From Symbiodinium natans (taxonomy: Eukaryota > Sar > Dinophyceae > Suessiales > Symbiodiniaceae), in assembly GCA_905221605.1 (NCBI GenBank), contig CAJNDS010002239.1:219501-283500 (forward strand): DNA of 64,000 nucleotides. The letters are read 5' to 3'. A program made the position numbers and the translations under genes. The notes beneath the pieces are model-generated. The model saw nothing but the letters and a program-made list of their open reading frames with translations, ran no database searches and had not been told where the DNA came from. Of the stretch, positions 43,684 through 53,980 are shown in pieces (the first letter of the stretch is position 1; each line of letters starts with the position of its first letter).

Positions 43684-45117
43684 AGATTTAGGAGCTATTT
43701 CTAGGCCCACTTGCACCATGTGTTTCGCGGGCACCCGTTGCCTTAGAGCCACCTCAACCACAAAGGGCAAAGAACACATCAGGACAATGAGCGCGCCCTG
43801 GCGTGCTCCGACTAGCAACCTCGGCTTTCGCCGGCATACCTCACGAATCATGGTCATAACTCCAGTGAGGATTTGCTTTCGGAGTCGTCTAACAGTCTCG
43901 GACATCTGTCTGGCTCGAGCATCAATCCAATAGCCGCACGTTGTCGTCATCGGCAAACGACGTGGCGCTGAGCACAACGGTTGACTCAACTCCAGCAGTG
44001 CGCAAACCCTCCTCAACCAGATCACACTGCGTCTGCAAATCTGGTTCGGCCTGGTAGGCCGAGGCATACAGCACTGCAACCCTGGGCGCTAAGACCCGGT
44101 CCTTCGGAGGTCTCGCGACTTCCGCGGCCACTTGTATTGTACTGCATCAGCAACAAGTGCCTCGCCCCGAGCAGCTTCCTCCTTGGACGCCGCTTTGGGA
44201 GAAGGGTCCGGCTCCGGAAACTCAAGGAAATCATCGCAATCCGGGTCCTTGAGCCGCGCGTGGGCGGTGGCCAACTCGTTCCAACATCTTCTTCTACTGC
44301 TCCTTGGGCACAGAGGTCGTGTCGAACAACCTGCTCAGCCCATCGGCCAAACGCATGCTTCGGCCTGAGAGGTTCCGAATCTCACTCCCATCAGCAGTGG
44401 AAACTGACAGGATTAACCTGGTCAAGGAGCAATCCTGCAGTCGCACGATGTTCGCATGGTCTGTGTACATCACCACGGGGATAGACCCAAACAGCGCGCG
44501 GAATTTCCGTCGGCATCGCAGCTGCGCGTGCTGCTCTTGCCTGAACGGACGCCACAAGGTCTGCGCTGGCGTCAAGCTTTCCGCATGATAGGCCAACGGC
44601 ATCCACCTCTTGAGGTCGGCGCTCATCTGTAAGCGCGCTCCCCCCAAGCCAGCCTTGCAACAATCAGCTAGCTGTTCGTAAGGACGAGATCCCGAAGCCG
44701 CCGCGTGCTCATCGGGCACGGAAAGACACGTGGTCTTGCCTCTTCAGCCGCTCGACGCCCTCCAAGCCTCGATGTGTGAGGGGAAAACCAGCATCACCCT
44801 CCCTGAGATACCTCCTCAGCGGATCCATAGCCACTGCGAATTTCGGGCCAATCTGATCCTGGCTGTAGTTGGCAGGATAGCTGGCCTCGAGATGAGCACG
44901 ACAGGCCTGGCGGTAGCTCTCCGTTGGCACCTCGTCCCTCATTCTCAATGAGATGATAATGGAACTCCGGGGTTGCAATCCCCGGGAGAACTCCCACGCG
45001 TGAGGTCCACCAAGTGACCTTCCATGACTCGATTCGGCCCACGCTTCTGGCCTGCAAATCGTACCCTACCTCTGCAAGCTGGAGCTCCGCTAATGCACTC
45101 GCCTTCCCCAAATCCAC
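43684..45117 (-). mobile_element. Decayed retroelement pol fragment
   Basis: Minus-strand fragments of a retroelement polyprotein lie here in broken frames. The RNase H part is at 44,294-44,719. Further along the minus strand (44,131-43,690) are VAVLYASAYQAEPDLQTQCD and, in another frame, RKPRLLVGARQGALIVLMCS, resembling a hydrolase-like segment I associate with dinoflagellate Ty3-type polyproteins. Upstream (44,709-45,117) is RNA- or chromatin-domain-like sequence in two frames that I cannot assign. The fragment directly abuts the partial seventh array unit at 43,683. Confidence 0.6.
44294..44719 (-). pseudogene. RNase H-like domain of a retroelement
   Basis: A 141-residue open frame with RPFRQEQHAQLRCRRKFRAL, the active-site-like string VVMYTDHANIVRL (residues 83-93) and ADGLSRLF (125-132). 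This matches the pattern of Ty3/gypsy-type RNase H, where TDH carries a catalytic Asp and the ADxLSR motif closes the domain. RNase H removes the RNA strand after reverse transcription. No reverse transcriptase is recognisable upstream, so it is a fragment. Confidence 0.65.
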
Positions 45118-45339
45118 GTGCAGAACACGTCAACGTGTCAGTCGGCTCGGTGAACTCCATCAACTCGAGGGAACGTTGGCAACGCTCCAACAACTGGCCC
45201 GTGACACCACAGAAAGTCAAGCGGACTCGAATGTCATCGACCTTCGGACCAAACCCATAAGGCGGACTCCTAATCAGGACAAGCAAAAGGTCAAAGTGTG
45301 AAAAGCAGAGCACTCGCACAGTTCTTTTCGCAAGTCGCA

Positions 45340-45350
45340 CTTGAGCCAAA
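45340..45350 (-). other. Possible relict spliced-leader core
   Basis: The minus strand reads TTTGGCTCAAG, the last 11 bases of the dinoflagellate spliced leader. It lies about 230 bases upstream of the retroelement fragment on the same strand. A second copy (ATTTGGCTCAAG, minus) is at 19,796-19,807. Such relics are left when a trans-spliced mRNA is copied back into the genome. An 11-base match could still be chance. Confidence 0.35.
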
Positions 45351-45359
45351 CACCGTGGT

Positions 45360-47920
45360 GTTCAGCTGTACTGTCCAACGTCAGCAGAAGCTCTCTCCAA
45401 GAGCTCAGGTCTCAAGGCTTACAAATTCCGTCTCAACTTTGCTAAACAAAGGAGGAAAACAAAAGAAACATGCAAAACCTTTGGGGATTGCTTCAGGACT
45501 TCAAGTCTGTCTCAAAAGCAACAGCATGCACTCACCATGCCTCAGTCAGGTTCCCAACGCACACGTAACGGTACGAACGACGTGGGCATGCGCACGGAGT
45601 GAGTAACTGCAAAGGTCTGTCCCTCAGAGCTTCACACGCACTGCTTCAAGGCTTGCACAGCAAGCTCAGTGCTCTCCAAACTCATCACTGGGAACTGAAC
45701 CAAACGTCATGCCATGCCAAACAAGTTCTTGCCACGCCAAAACAAAGCCATGCACAACACACATGTTCTTGCAAAGACATGCCACTGTAAGACAGCTTCT
45801 GTACTGGCACACCAAGGAAAGCGTAAACTTTTCTCACCAAGTGTGTGGGGGCGTGAGCAGAGCTCAGTCAACATGTCAGACTAATTAAACGTGCAAGCCG
45901 GAGGTGCGGTACCGGTCCGAAGTCCTTGCCCGTAGGCTAGACCTACTCTACCTACGGCTCCTCCACTGACTGCTACACCCTACCACAGGCAGGGGCTGGC
46001 CAGTGGGCTCTCAGAACTATCGAGGCAGCTCACCCTGATGTAAAGACCGGGACGCCCATGCCCAGGGGCAGGGACTATGAAGAATGTGAGGTTTCCAGAC
46101 GTACCCACGCCTACTGGCAGGGAAATGACACTCTCCAACCTTGCAGGGCTTTTGGTTCCCCCAAGCACCCTTTTAAATGCGCAGCCGTCCAGGGTTTTTG
46201 GTTTACCCTCAACCTTGGCGACCCATCAGACGAGGGCTTTAGTATGCCCTCAGCCTTGTTGCTGGGGTGGTGAAGACCCCTAGCCTTCGGACTGAACTGC
46301 ATAGCATCAAGGGTTTTTGGTTGACCCTCAACCCTGCACTCCGCCGACGCTATCGCCCTCTATGGCTCATGGCACAAGCTCAGGTTCAGCTGTCGGACTG
46401 GGATATAGGGGCAAACTCGGCAGATGAACTTGCAGGCTAATTAATAGCACCCTGAAGGCGAGACACGTCAGCCACAGCTGCTCCTCTCCACCTTGGTGCC
46501 CACCTCAACCGAGCAGCCACTGCAGCTATAGCTAGGGCAGCTAGGGAGGCTTTTCTGTTCTTCGTTGGTCCAGGCACGCACCCCGAACATGAGTCCCGGC
46601 ACCAGACTACGGCTGCTGATTGGCTCACCTACCCTCTTTACAAGCTAAGCAACGGGTGGCCCCGGCGTTCTCGCTCTTACCAACCGGGACCAAACATCCA
46701 TGCCGGAGCCAGCGCTGGACATTCCTTACCCAGCCGCTTAGCACGGGGCAGACGTGGCCATGAAATTGGACAGCGGCAGAAAATCCACAGGCGTTCTCGC
46801 TCTTACCAACCTGCCATCTTATCGCCTACACCACCAGCAAGGCGGCACTATACAAGAGGGAAGCAGAGAGAGCTCTGCTAAATTTTGGCCCTAACGTTGG
46901 AAAGCTTCTCAAACAGCATGCTGGGACAGCAAAACTACTCCAACCGTGGCCTCTAGGCCGGGCAGACGATTCCTACTTAAGCAAGACTTCCCAATCATTG
47001 AAGAGCCACCACCTTAAGTGGCCTGACCCTGGCCCCCTTCGACCGGGAAGGCATAGTCGACCCCCAGCCTCACTTGGCTCTCTGCTGCGGCTGGGCAGTC
47101 GATTCACCCTCAGCTGTTGCATACAGCAGTACGGGGCTGAATACACTGCGATGACTTGCACCCAGTCATTAGCTACCTTCCTGCCTCAGCCGGTGCACTT
47201 CTGGCTTCACGTGATGCAATCAAAGGTGGCATAGCCACTCTAGCACCCTCAGATGCCATGGACTCTGTCAACCAGCGTTCATACCTCCGATGACAGGCTC
47301 TCGTATGCGCACCGCCCAGCCTACGACCATGCCGTGCATTGTCACATGCTGAGCATCCCTCCCGTGGTATCCATGCGTTCTCACCCACTGAGCTGGAGTT
47401 TCACCGACGTGGCTGCGAATGTCTTTAGCACCAACTGTCCCTCGACTCGGATGAGCGCTCGAACTTTGATGGCCTGTGATCGATGGGATGGTTTTTTTTT
47501 TTCCCCTGGTGCCTCTTTACTACATCAGTAGCACAGTAGGCCGGTCTTGTTGGGCTCGACGAAAAGGGTGAAACAGAGTCAGCGCACACAACCCACCAGA
47601 CACAACACGAAACCACCAAAGAACAAACACCGAAGAAACAAAGCGAGCAATCGCGCTAAACTACTAGATACCCCACGGACTCAGTACTCGAGGTCGTCAA
47701 TGAAGTCCCGGTTCACAAGGAAGCACGGAGCTTGTGGGGGAATCGCAAATTGCGACATTGCCAGATTCTCAAAACCACCATCATGTAGCCATTGGTGCGA
47801 CAGCGGTTATTCAAACCGAGGTCATCAGAAGAGGTTCGGATCACGTACTCGTTGTCAAGAACAGACAACCGACACTCAATGGCGAAAGGATGTTGCAAGT
47901 CAGACTCCCTAGGGGGGATG
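45360..47920. other. No supported gene; short dispersed repeats
   Basis: Seen here are an exact 22-base direct repeat (GGCGTTCTCGCTCTTACCAA plus CC) at 46,664-46,685 and 46,790-46,811, and a loose repeat of GGGTTTTTGGTT(T/G)ACCCTCAACC at about 46,191 and 46,310. A 10-base T run lies near 47,491. Short open frames occur on both strands without recognisable motifs. Confidence 0.45.
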
Positions 47921-47929
47921 AAAGATGTG

Positions 47930-48660
47930 CAAATGCCCCATGGTGGTCAGCCAGTGGGGACTTAACAGCAAGAACAAACAAGGCAAGACCGGCCCAGGGC
48001 ACTCCATGGTGGTCAGCCAATGGAGTAGCTCCGAGCACAGAGTTCACCAGTCAACCTGGCGCACAAGTGCCCACCCTCGAAGGTGCCCGCGCACGGCCAG
48101 AGGGGGGGACGAGAGTAGCATCAGCTACCGATTACCTGGCGCACAAGGGCCCACCCTCAGAGGTGCCCGTACACGGGCAGAGGGGGGCCGAGAGTAGCAG
48201 CAGCTACCGATTCATCGGGGAAAGTCCACGGCGAGTTATCAAACCCTTAACGCCATAGGGTTTTAATGACACCGAGGGACCTCCCAGTCCAGGCATCTCG
48301 CACAAGGCCACGCCACATTAGCACTGGCCTGCGCATCGGCACGCATCAGGTCCCTTCACCCAAACCCGCGAGGTACGCCGGTAAGGAGACTGGAGGGCTC
48401 ACATCACCGTCAATCAGCCACCAATGCGAATACATTCAGCACCTGCCAAGGCTGTTCACGCGATGGTTTACAGTTTCGCCATCACAGATGGAGCAGAGTC
48501 GTGCCTCAGCACGGAACCTTGTAAGTGTCAACCTGTGTGTTCGGAAGTATAAAGTTGCCCCATGGTGGTCAGCCAGTGGGGACTTAACGGCGAGAACAAA
48601 GGGGGAGGACCAGCCCAGAGTACTCCATGGTGGTCAGCCAGTGGAGCCTCTCCGAGCACA
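47930..48660. repeat. Irregular tandem repeats
   Basis: The word CATGGTGGTCAGCCA(G/A)TGG(G/A)G occurs four times (about 47,938, 48,004, 48,560 and 48,626). A unit of about 70 bases containing CTGGCGCACAAG(T/G)GCCCACCCTC and AGCTACCGATT occurs twice (about 48,056-48,212). 48,246-48,555 is unassigned. Confidence 0.8.
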
Positions 48661-48979
48661 GGCGCAACGTTCTGTTGACTCACAAGAGCTCGTCCGCCGG
48701 CCAAAGCAGGCTGGACTGCTTCGTTCCAATCAGAGCCATCAGGTAAACCCAAGCAGGCGGGGACCCCACCTGCCCCGCAGGAAGCGGGAGAGTCCCCAAG
48801 TCGAAACTTCGCACTCAAGGCCAAGCAACTATTTTCTTGGCCGGTGAGGGTTGAGGGTTCAATACCCAGAATCAGTTCGTCCAAGCCCAAACCGGCAGAC
48901 GTCGGTGAGGAGATGCGAGGGCTCGCATCACGTTGGACGGCCAACAGGAGCGGTAGAACTTCCATTGTATACACTGCCT

Positions 48980-49720
48980 TGGTCCAGTCAGCACCGTCAG
49001 GCAACATCCAGGCAGGCGGTGAGCCTGCTTGTCCCGCCACAGGCCATGCGCAGGCAGTGACGGTCTTTTTGAAGGCCAGGTTGCTCCACAGGTGCTCACT
49101 GGCTCCTTGCAAGGGCAATGGGTGCATATTCTCTACGTAGAAGTGCCCAATACCTGGGAGAAGCAGCACCACCGCATTGGCCTCTCCAGAGTCGTCATTC
49201 GGCCGAGATACCACAAAGGGGAGGGTCGCATTGCCATGACTCACGGTGATCCAAGTGTCGTCTCGTCCCACGATAGCGATGGGGCAACAAGTGTGGGCGA
49301 CAGCTGGGTCTCAAAGCCGAGGGGTTCTTGCAGTGCCATAGCACAAAAACGGCCACCTACCCGGTCAAAGAGGGGCAGAGGAGAGGAAGACCTGGGCAGC
49401 CTTACCAGAGAGCCATCCCTAGAGGGGGCAGAGGAAAGGACGATTGGCCGTTGTACCGATGACAGAGCTGGAACATCCAGGCAGGACCGGTCCAGGGCAG
49501 TCCGTGGCAGATGGCCAGTGGAGCAACCACGAAAGAAAGCCCCCGTTCCCACAGGCACACCGCGGGGCCGACCCAGAAGGGTGTTCACAGCTGCAAGCTG
49601 TGAGCACACAGAAGACAAGCACGGTCCAATCCGTGACATAGACCACGAGAGGGTTGCCAAACCAAGAATATCCCGAGGTAGTCTTGCGGCATGTATCGGC
49701 GAGGAGATGTGAGGGCTCAC
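48980..49720 (-). CDS. Unrecognised minus-strand gene in repeat copy A
   Basis: Two overlapping coding-like frames. The first (49,720-49,241) reads MSPHISSPIHAARL and contains SSVCSQLAAVNTLLGRPRG, RFCAMALQEPLGFE and SPTLVAPSLS. The second (from about 49,275 down) contains GRDDTWITVSHGNATLPFVV, AVVLLLPGIGHFYVENMH and LWSNLAFKKTVTACAWPVAG. The first text breaks off just where the second begins, so a frameshift or an intron near 49,265-49,285 may join them. It lies downstream of the helicase end on the same strand. Copy B (57,130-57,867) has the same arrangement. I do not recognise the family. Confidence 0.4.
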
Positions 49721-49804
49721 ATCACGCTAGGCAGCATGCCATGGAGGGACTCAAAGGCGCGTTCGCGTGGCGTGAGTAGGAGCCCTCAGATGACAATTTG
49801 CTGT

Positions 49805-50830
49805 CTATTGCCAGGGGCCATCCCAGTCCGGACGCCGGGAGCGATGGCCATCTAAGGTGGTATGGGAACGCGTACGGCTGGGCATGGCCTGCATTGGAGG
49901 CAGCTCTTGCTCATCAACCCCCCACTCAGGGATGCCGTCCGGAATGGGGATACCTTTGTATCTTGTCATTGAGGTTTGTGCCGCGAGCCACATCACCCGG
50001 ACAGCTTCCTGGATTTGCCAGTACTGCACAACACCTTCGTCCTTATACTGACAGGGGAAGGATGTAACTGCCGCACGTAGGGCCGAAGGATCAGGGTCCT
50101 TGGAGGTGCCATGGCAGTACATCTTAAACCAGAAGCTGTTGAGTCGCTGCTTGGTTGGATGCTTAGCTCGCATGAGCCCCTTAATGGCAGCCCAGTGAGC
50201 AGTGGCTGCATCATACCACTCATTTCGGGGACACTTTGGCCCATGCTTGGTGGGTGTGGTGCTGATCCCTTTCCAATGCGCTTCGAAGATGACTGGCAGT
50301 CGGAAAGGGGCTGAGACATCCACTTCTCGCAAAGCTGCAAGGTCAGTGGTTCGCAGCTCCGAGAAGCGCCAATCATTCACCTGTGCCTCGGGTTCGTCCT
50401 CCGCCTCCGACATGTCATCCATCGGGCAGGGAGAGCCTTCGTTGGTTTCGGAAGAGATGCTGACGACCGCCGGCGAGGCTGCCGCAGTGTTCACTTCCAC
50501 CGGCGCAGCCATAGGCGAGGAAAGCAAGCACTCTAGGGGCAACACTCGCCGCAGAAAAACAGCCATTCTGTGAGAGGTGTCTGGCCATTCCAAGTTATAA
50601 ACTGACCAAAAGTGCTCAATGTTTTGGTTGGCCACCGAGGCCGCAAGGGCAAGCCGGATGGCGTCAAGGAAATGGGTTTGGGGGTGATCCGGCCTAAATT
50701 CTTGATAGTGCCTTTGCCCAAGTGTCTCTGTGCCCTGCAGCGTGATGCCTAGGAACGTATTCAGGTTGGGCTGGGCAAGCCTGGCCTTTTCCACGTCCGT
50801 GTGCTGAGCAGCTGCGGCCCATGCCTGCAG
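49805..50830 (-). pseudogene. Truncated C-terminal part of the large helicase gene (copy A)
   Basis: The frame is the same as the last ~340 residues of the helicase gene ending at 57,952, with one or two substitutions (for example LNSFWFK against LKSFWFK and TQTHFLD against PPAHFLD). It has no start of its own. At 50,830 the frame runs into retroelement DNA. It contains the acidic linker MSEAEDEPEAQ and ends SRRPDWDGPWQ. No catalytic helicase motifs lie in this part. Confidence 0.8.
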
Positions 50831-51345
50831 CCGCAATGCAGTTGAGATCGGCGGAAACGTGCTTAAGAAAGGCCTGGGTCTCTTTCTCGAGCCAGGCGAG
50901 GCTGTTGGCAGGATGTTCGAAGCTGATGTGGCCTCCACGGCACCACACCGCGCGGAGGATGTGCAATGAGCGAAAAAGGAGCAAACGGCTTTGCTCGAAA
51001 CGGTGCTTCTCCTCAGCATTCAAGTCTGGGAAACCTTCCATATGTTCCGGTGACCGAAGAGGGCGGGGGCCTCCATTATCCAGCAACTTAAGACGGCTGT
51101 ACTCAGTGCATGGTGGAGAGGCATGCGCCAGCGTCACCTGTCCGGAGAACCCCAGCCGCAGCAAAGCATCGTAAGTGCTATCCTGGAGGATGTCCTGCTC
51201 ACATGAACGAAGGATATCAACTGATATGACAGAGACACCAGCCCTGAGAGCCGCGGAGGAAAGTGGCCGATTCTTGCCTGAACACAACTCGAGGAAAAGA
51301 TTCCGTCGCAGGGCAGGAAAGTGCGGAGGCAGGACCTGCTCGGGA
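50831..51345 (-). CDS. Cytosine DNA methyltransferase domain of pol, truncated
   Basis: In the second pol frame. C5-methyltransferases transfer a methyl group from S-adenosylmethionine to cytosine. Seen are the cofactor-binding motif LFLELCSGKNRPLS, the acidic VISVDI, the catalytic PPC motif in LAHASPPCTEYSRLKL, and later HISFEHPANSLAWLE. The domain is reached from the oxygenase frame by a +1 shift between about 51,345 and 51,430. It ends abruptly after LNCIAAAG at 50,831, where sequence changes to repeat copy A. Cytosine methyltransferases carried by retrotransposons are known in dinoflagellates. The target-recognition region is missing here. Confidence 0.65.
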
Positions 51346-52071
51346 AGCTGTGGTGATGGGCACGAGACCTGTTGTGCTCGAAACGCGCGGCAAGGGAAAA
51401 CCAAGAGACGCCAGCAAGGAGACGTCATCAGCGGACAGAGCATCCGGATTGGGCGCCGTATAGGCGATGACGACCCAGCGATCGCCAACCCACGGTTCAC
51501 TGCAGTGGCGCAAGCGGCCGTTGAAGGAGAATCCTGCCCGCCGAGTGCACACAATGGCCCCACGCAATGACTGATCTGCCTCCTTGTCTGGAGGCGGCAC
51601 CAAGGTGTAGCCTGGAAAGGCTGAAGAGTCGCCTTCCAACCACAAGCCTCCGCCCGAGAAGGCCCCCAGGCTGAAGGTGTAATTCTGAGAGTCGGGGCTG
51701 TTGAAATCCTGGTGGATGTGCGCAAACTCGTTGTGAGAAACGCAGATGCTCGTCCAAGTGCCATCAGGAAAAAGGTGCGCGAGAAATGCGTTCAGATACC
51801 GCACAAGATCTTGCTGCTCCAGAGTGGCCGAGCACATGCCACCGCGACCCCCCACGCGTGCCCCTAAGTTAAAGTACTGAGCAGCGGGCCGACCCCCCGT
51901 CAGCACATGTGAACGGCGAAGAAAAACTGCCCCAGGGAACGAGTCCTGCAAAAGAGACAAGCAAGTCTCCCAAGACAGATCGCCACTCTGAAGAGCTTCT
52001 GCGAGCGACACACCATCATCCTCTCTTGTTGTACGAACATCTGAATTGCTGGCCCCCAGTGAAGAAGATAG
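51345..52071 (-). CDS. Pol N-terminal part: 2OG-Fe(II) oxygenase-like domain
   Basis: This frame continues directly from the gag stop codon at 52,074-52,072 without an ATG of its own: LSSLGASNSDV, then REDDGVSLAEALQSG. The domain has FAHIHQDFNS (His and Asp of HxD), YTFSLGAFSGGGLWLEGD, then SFNGRLRHCSEPW with the distal His and VGDRWVVIAYT with the 2-oxoglutarate-binding Arg. AlkB-like 2OG oxygenases are common in dinoflagellate retroelement pol proteins, where their job is unclear (possibly nucleic-acid demethylation). The frame stays open to 51,217, but the protein text changes frame to the methyltransferase near 51,345-51,430. Confidence 0.65.
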
Positions 52072-53265
52072 TCAGTTTGAAGCGCGGGACTTGTGCTCAT
52101 ACGCCGGATGCTTACCCAAACATGGACGGCCGTCCGCGCCTGGGACAGGACACAAATGCTCGAAGCGACAATTCTCAAACTTGCACCCTTCACGAGAACT
52201 GTAGCCACGACAGAGGTTCTTGCGTGCCCCAGACTTGTCCTGGTAAGAGAGAACCCAGCGCTGACCTTTGCCACCCTTGCCAGATGAGGACTCCCGAGGG
52301 GGGCGGCCCTTCTTTCCATCACCCTTCCTGCCCTCTGGCCGAAACTTAGAGACAGCTGCACGTGGCTGGAGCATGGCTGACATGTCGCCTCGGATCTCAA
52401 CCACCTCAGTCAAGGCATCATTCAACGTCCACTTGTGCACGTTGACCAAGTCAGCCATGATGCCCCAAAGATGGCGGTCGGCAGCCTGTAACTCCTCGAT
52501 GTTAGGTTGTCTGAGGCCAGTCGAACCTTCCAAGCGTGAGCATGCCAACTTGATGAACTTGCGCTCGTAGAGGCGAAGATTGTGGAGATGTGCCCCTTGC
52601 ACCAAGGATGCCGACACCGACATGAGGCCGAGCACCCCTTGAAGAAAGGATGCGCCAACTTGGCCTTGTGGAAGTTCGCGAGCTGGAATCTCATCGTAGA
52701 TGAAGTCCTCGAACTTCGGGACCTTGGACGGCCGGCGAAGGTTGAAAGCCTCCTCTTGAGCCTTGCTCATCCGGAACTTCCAGGGTATCCACTTAAGCTC
52801 ACCCGGCTGCATCACCTTCGAAGTAAGAGCCAACATACGACTGCCGGGGGTGTTCTCGTGGTCCAACACTTCGCCCGGATAGGACGCGCCAAAGGCGGAA
52901 CGTAGCTGGATGACCTGCTCACCTGACAACTTGGGTGGGAACTGCTCGATCCACCCAGAGTTTGACGCCGAGGAAGGAGCTTTGGGCTCAGTGCCTTGCG
53001 AAGGAGCTGCCTGGTTGTTGCACTTCTGAAAGAGAAGCCGAAATGAAGCCTGAACCAGCAGGATCTCAGCGGCGGATTCCGGGGCAGAAACCTTCTCGAG
53101 GAGAGTCTCAAGTGCTGGAGCGAAATCTGTGGCTGAGGCGGCCAAACAGCCGAAAAGAGGAACGTCGAAGCCGGAGAGACACTGATGGTATGCCTCGGGC
53201 ACCTTGCATTGAACTGCCAGAGCCAGCAATTCTTCATCCACATCCGGAACATCCGCCGAAGCCAT
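52072..53265 (-). CDS. Gag-like protein with CCCH zinc finger
   Basis: I chose the ATG at 53,265 (MASADVPDVDEELLALAVQC). The open frame extends to 53,442 but without ATG and with a different, hydrophobic composition. About 397 residues. The middle has an acidic, helical region with EQVIQLRSAFGASYPGEVLD, FEDFIYDEIPARELPQGQ and TGLRQPNIEELQAADRHLWG. A basic Gly/Lys-rich linker follows, and the C-terminus is a CCCH finger, LCRGYSSREGCKFENCRFEH, with GRPCLGKHPAYEH after it. Such fingers replace the CCHC knuckle of classical gag and bind element RNA. The gene ends in UGA followed by CUA, in frame with pol. Confidence 0.7.
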   Translation of the reverse strand: MASADVPDVDEELLALAVQCKVPEAYHQCLSGFDVPLFGCLAASATDFAPALETLLEKVSAPESAAEILLVQASFRLLFQKCNNQAAPSQGTEPKAPSSASNSGWIEQFPPKLSGEQVIQLRSAFGASYPGEVLDHENTPGSRMLALTSKVMQPGELKWIPWKFRMSKAQEEAFNLRRPSKVPKFEDFIYDEIPARELPQGQVGASFLQGVLGLMSVSASLVQGAHLHNLRLYERKFIKLACSRLEGSTGLRQPNIEELQAADRHLWGIMADLVNVHKWTLNDALTEVVEIRGDMSAMLQPRAAVSKFRPEGRKGDGKKGRPPRESSSGKGGKGQRWVLSYQDKSGARKNLCRGYSSREGCKFENCRFEHLCPVPGADGRPCLGKHPAYEHKSRASN

Positions 53266-53980
53266 GATTCCTGGCCAAGCAAAGAAAAGACACACAAATG
53301 AACACATCTGTGCGCAAACGCGAAATGCCACACACGTGCGGAAGGGGACCAGCCCCAAAAGAGAGCACACGCTCGAGAGCACACGCTCGAGAGCAGCAAG
53401 GAGAATCTCGCTGGCATCACTTTGCATTCCTGATGCAAACACCTGAACCTCACGCCCGTGAGACTAAGTTGTTTTGGACAAGCCACGTACTCACACGTGA
53501 TGAACCGAGCGTGTATTGAAGGGGATGGTGCGTCTTGTCTCCTTACAGAAACGCCCAGACAAACACCTTATGTACCATGTGCAGCAAGAAACTGAAGGCA
53601 AAGACGTTGCAAGCCAGATTATCCCGAAACCCGAAGCCTCGAGAAACCTGACGAGAACGCTGCAACAGAAGCCACCGTGCAAACCTTTCAGAGTTTGGCA
53701 CACACGTGCGAACATGACAGGCCGTGGCCAAGAAGCCACTGCACACACGTGCGGGGCCGAGAGCACCAACTGGTGCTATATCGCGGGGGGGCGGAACCAA
53801 GCCGAGAGACCTGTCCTCCAAGCACATTGCGAAGCACGGAGCCCCAGCAGACCTTGCGATTCGAGCCGCACCACTGCGGGCCAGAAGTTGCTCAGTTGTG
53901 GCCTAGCATGCGAACAAACTGAGACTGCAGAAAAGGAGCCCGCTCGCCCCCCCCCCTTTTTTGACTGCAGGAGCCACGAA
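53266..53980. promoter_or_regulatory. Spacer between recombinase and gag genes
   Basis: Non-coding by composition. The E-box-like word CACACGTGCG occurs three times (about 53,331, 53,699 and 53,743), and a related TCACACGTGATG lies near 53,491. A 14-base tandem duplication (AGCACACGCTCGAG twice) is at about 53,364-53,391. This region may hold the promoter or element-end signals. That is inference only. Confidence 0.35.

Larger units (their letters stand above)
48630..50830. repeat. 2.2 kb direct repeat, copy A
   Basis: Nearly identical to 56,781-58,977. I count only about eight differences, among them CTGTTG/CTTTTG near 50,138, GGTTTGG/GGCAGGG near 50,685, and a short deletion in copy B near 57,793. 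Homology stops on the right at CCTGCAG: copy A goes straight into the retroelement methyltransferase, while copy B continues into the helicase gene. Confidence 0.95.

Noticed and set aside
46050-46850. tRNA or 5S rRNA gene
   Set aside because: No cloverleaf, A/B boxes or 5S-like internal control region could be recognised around the short repeats.
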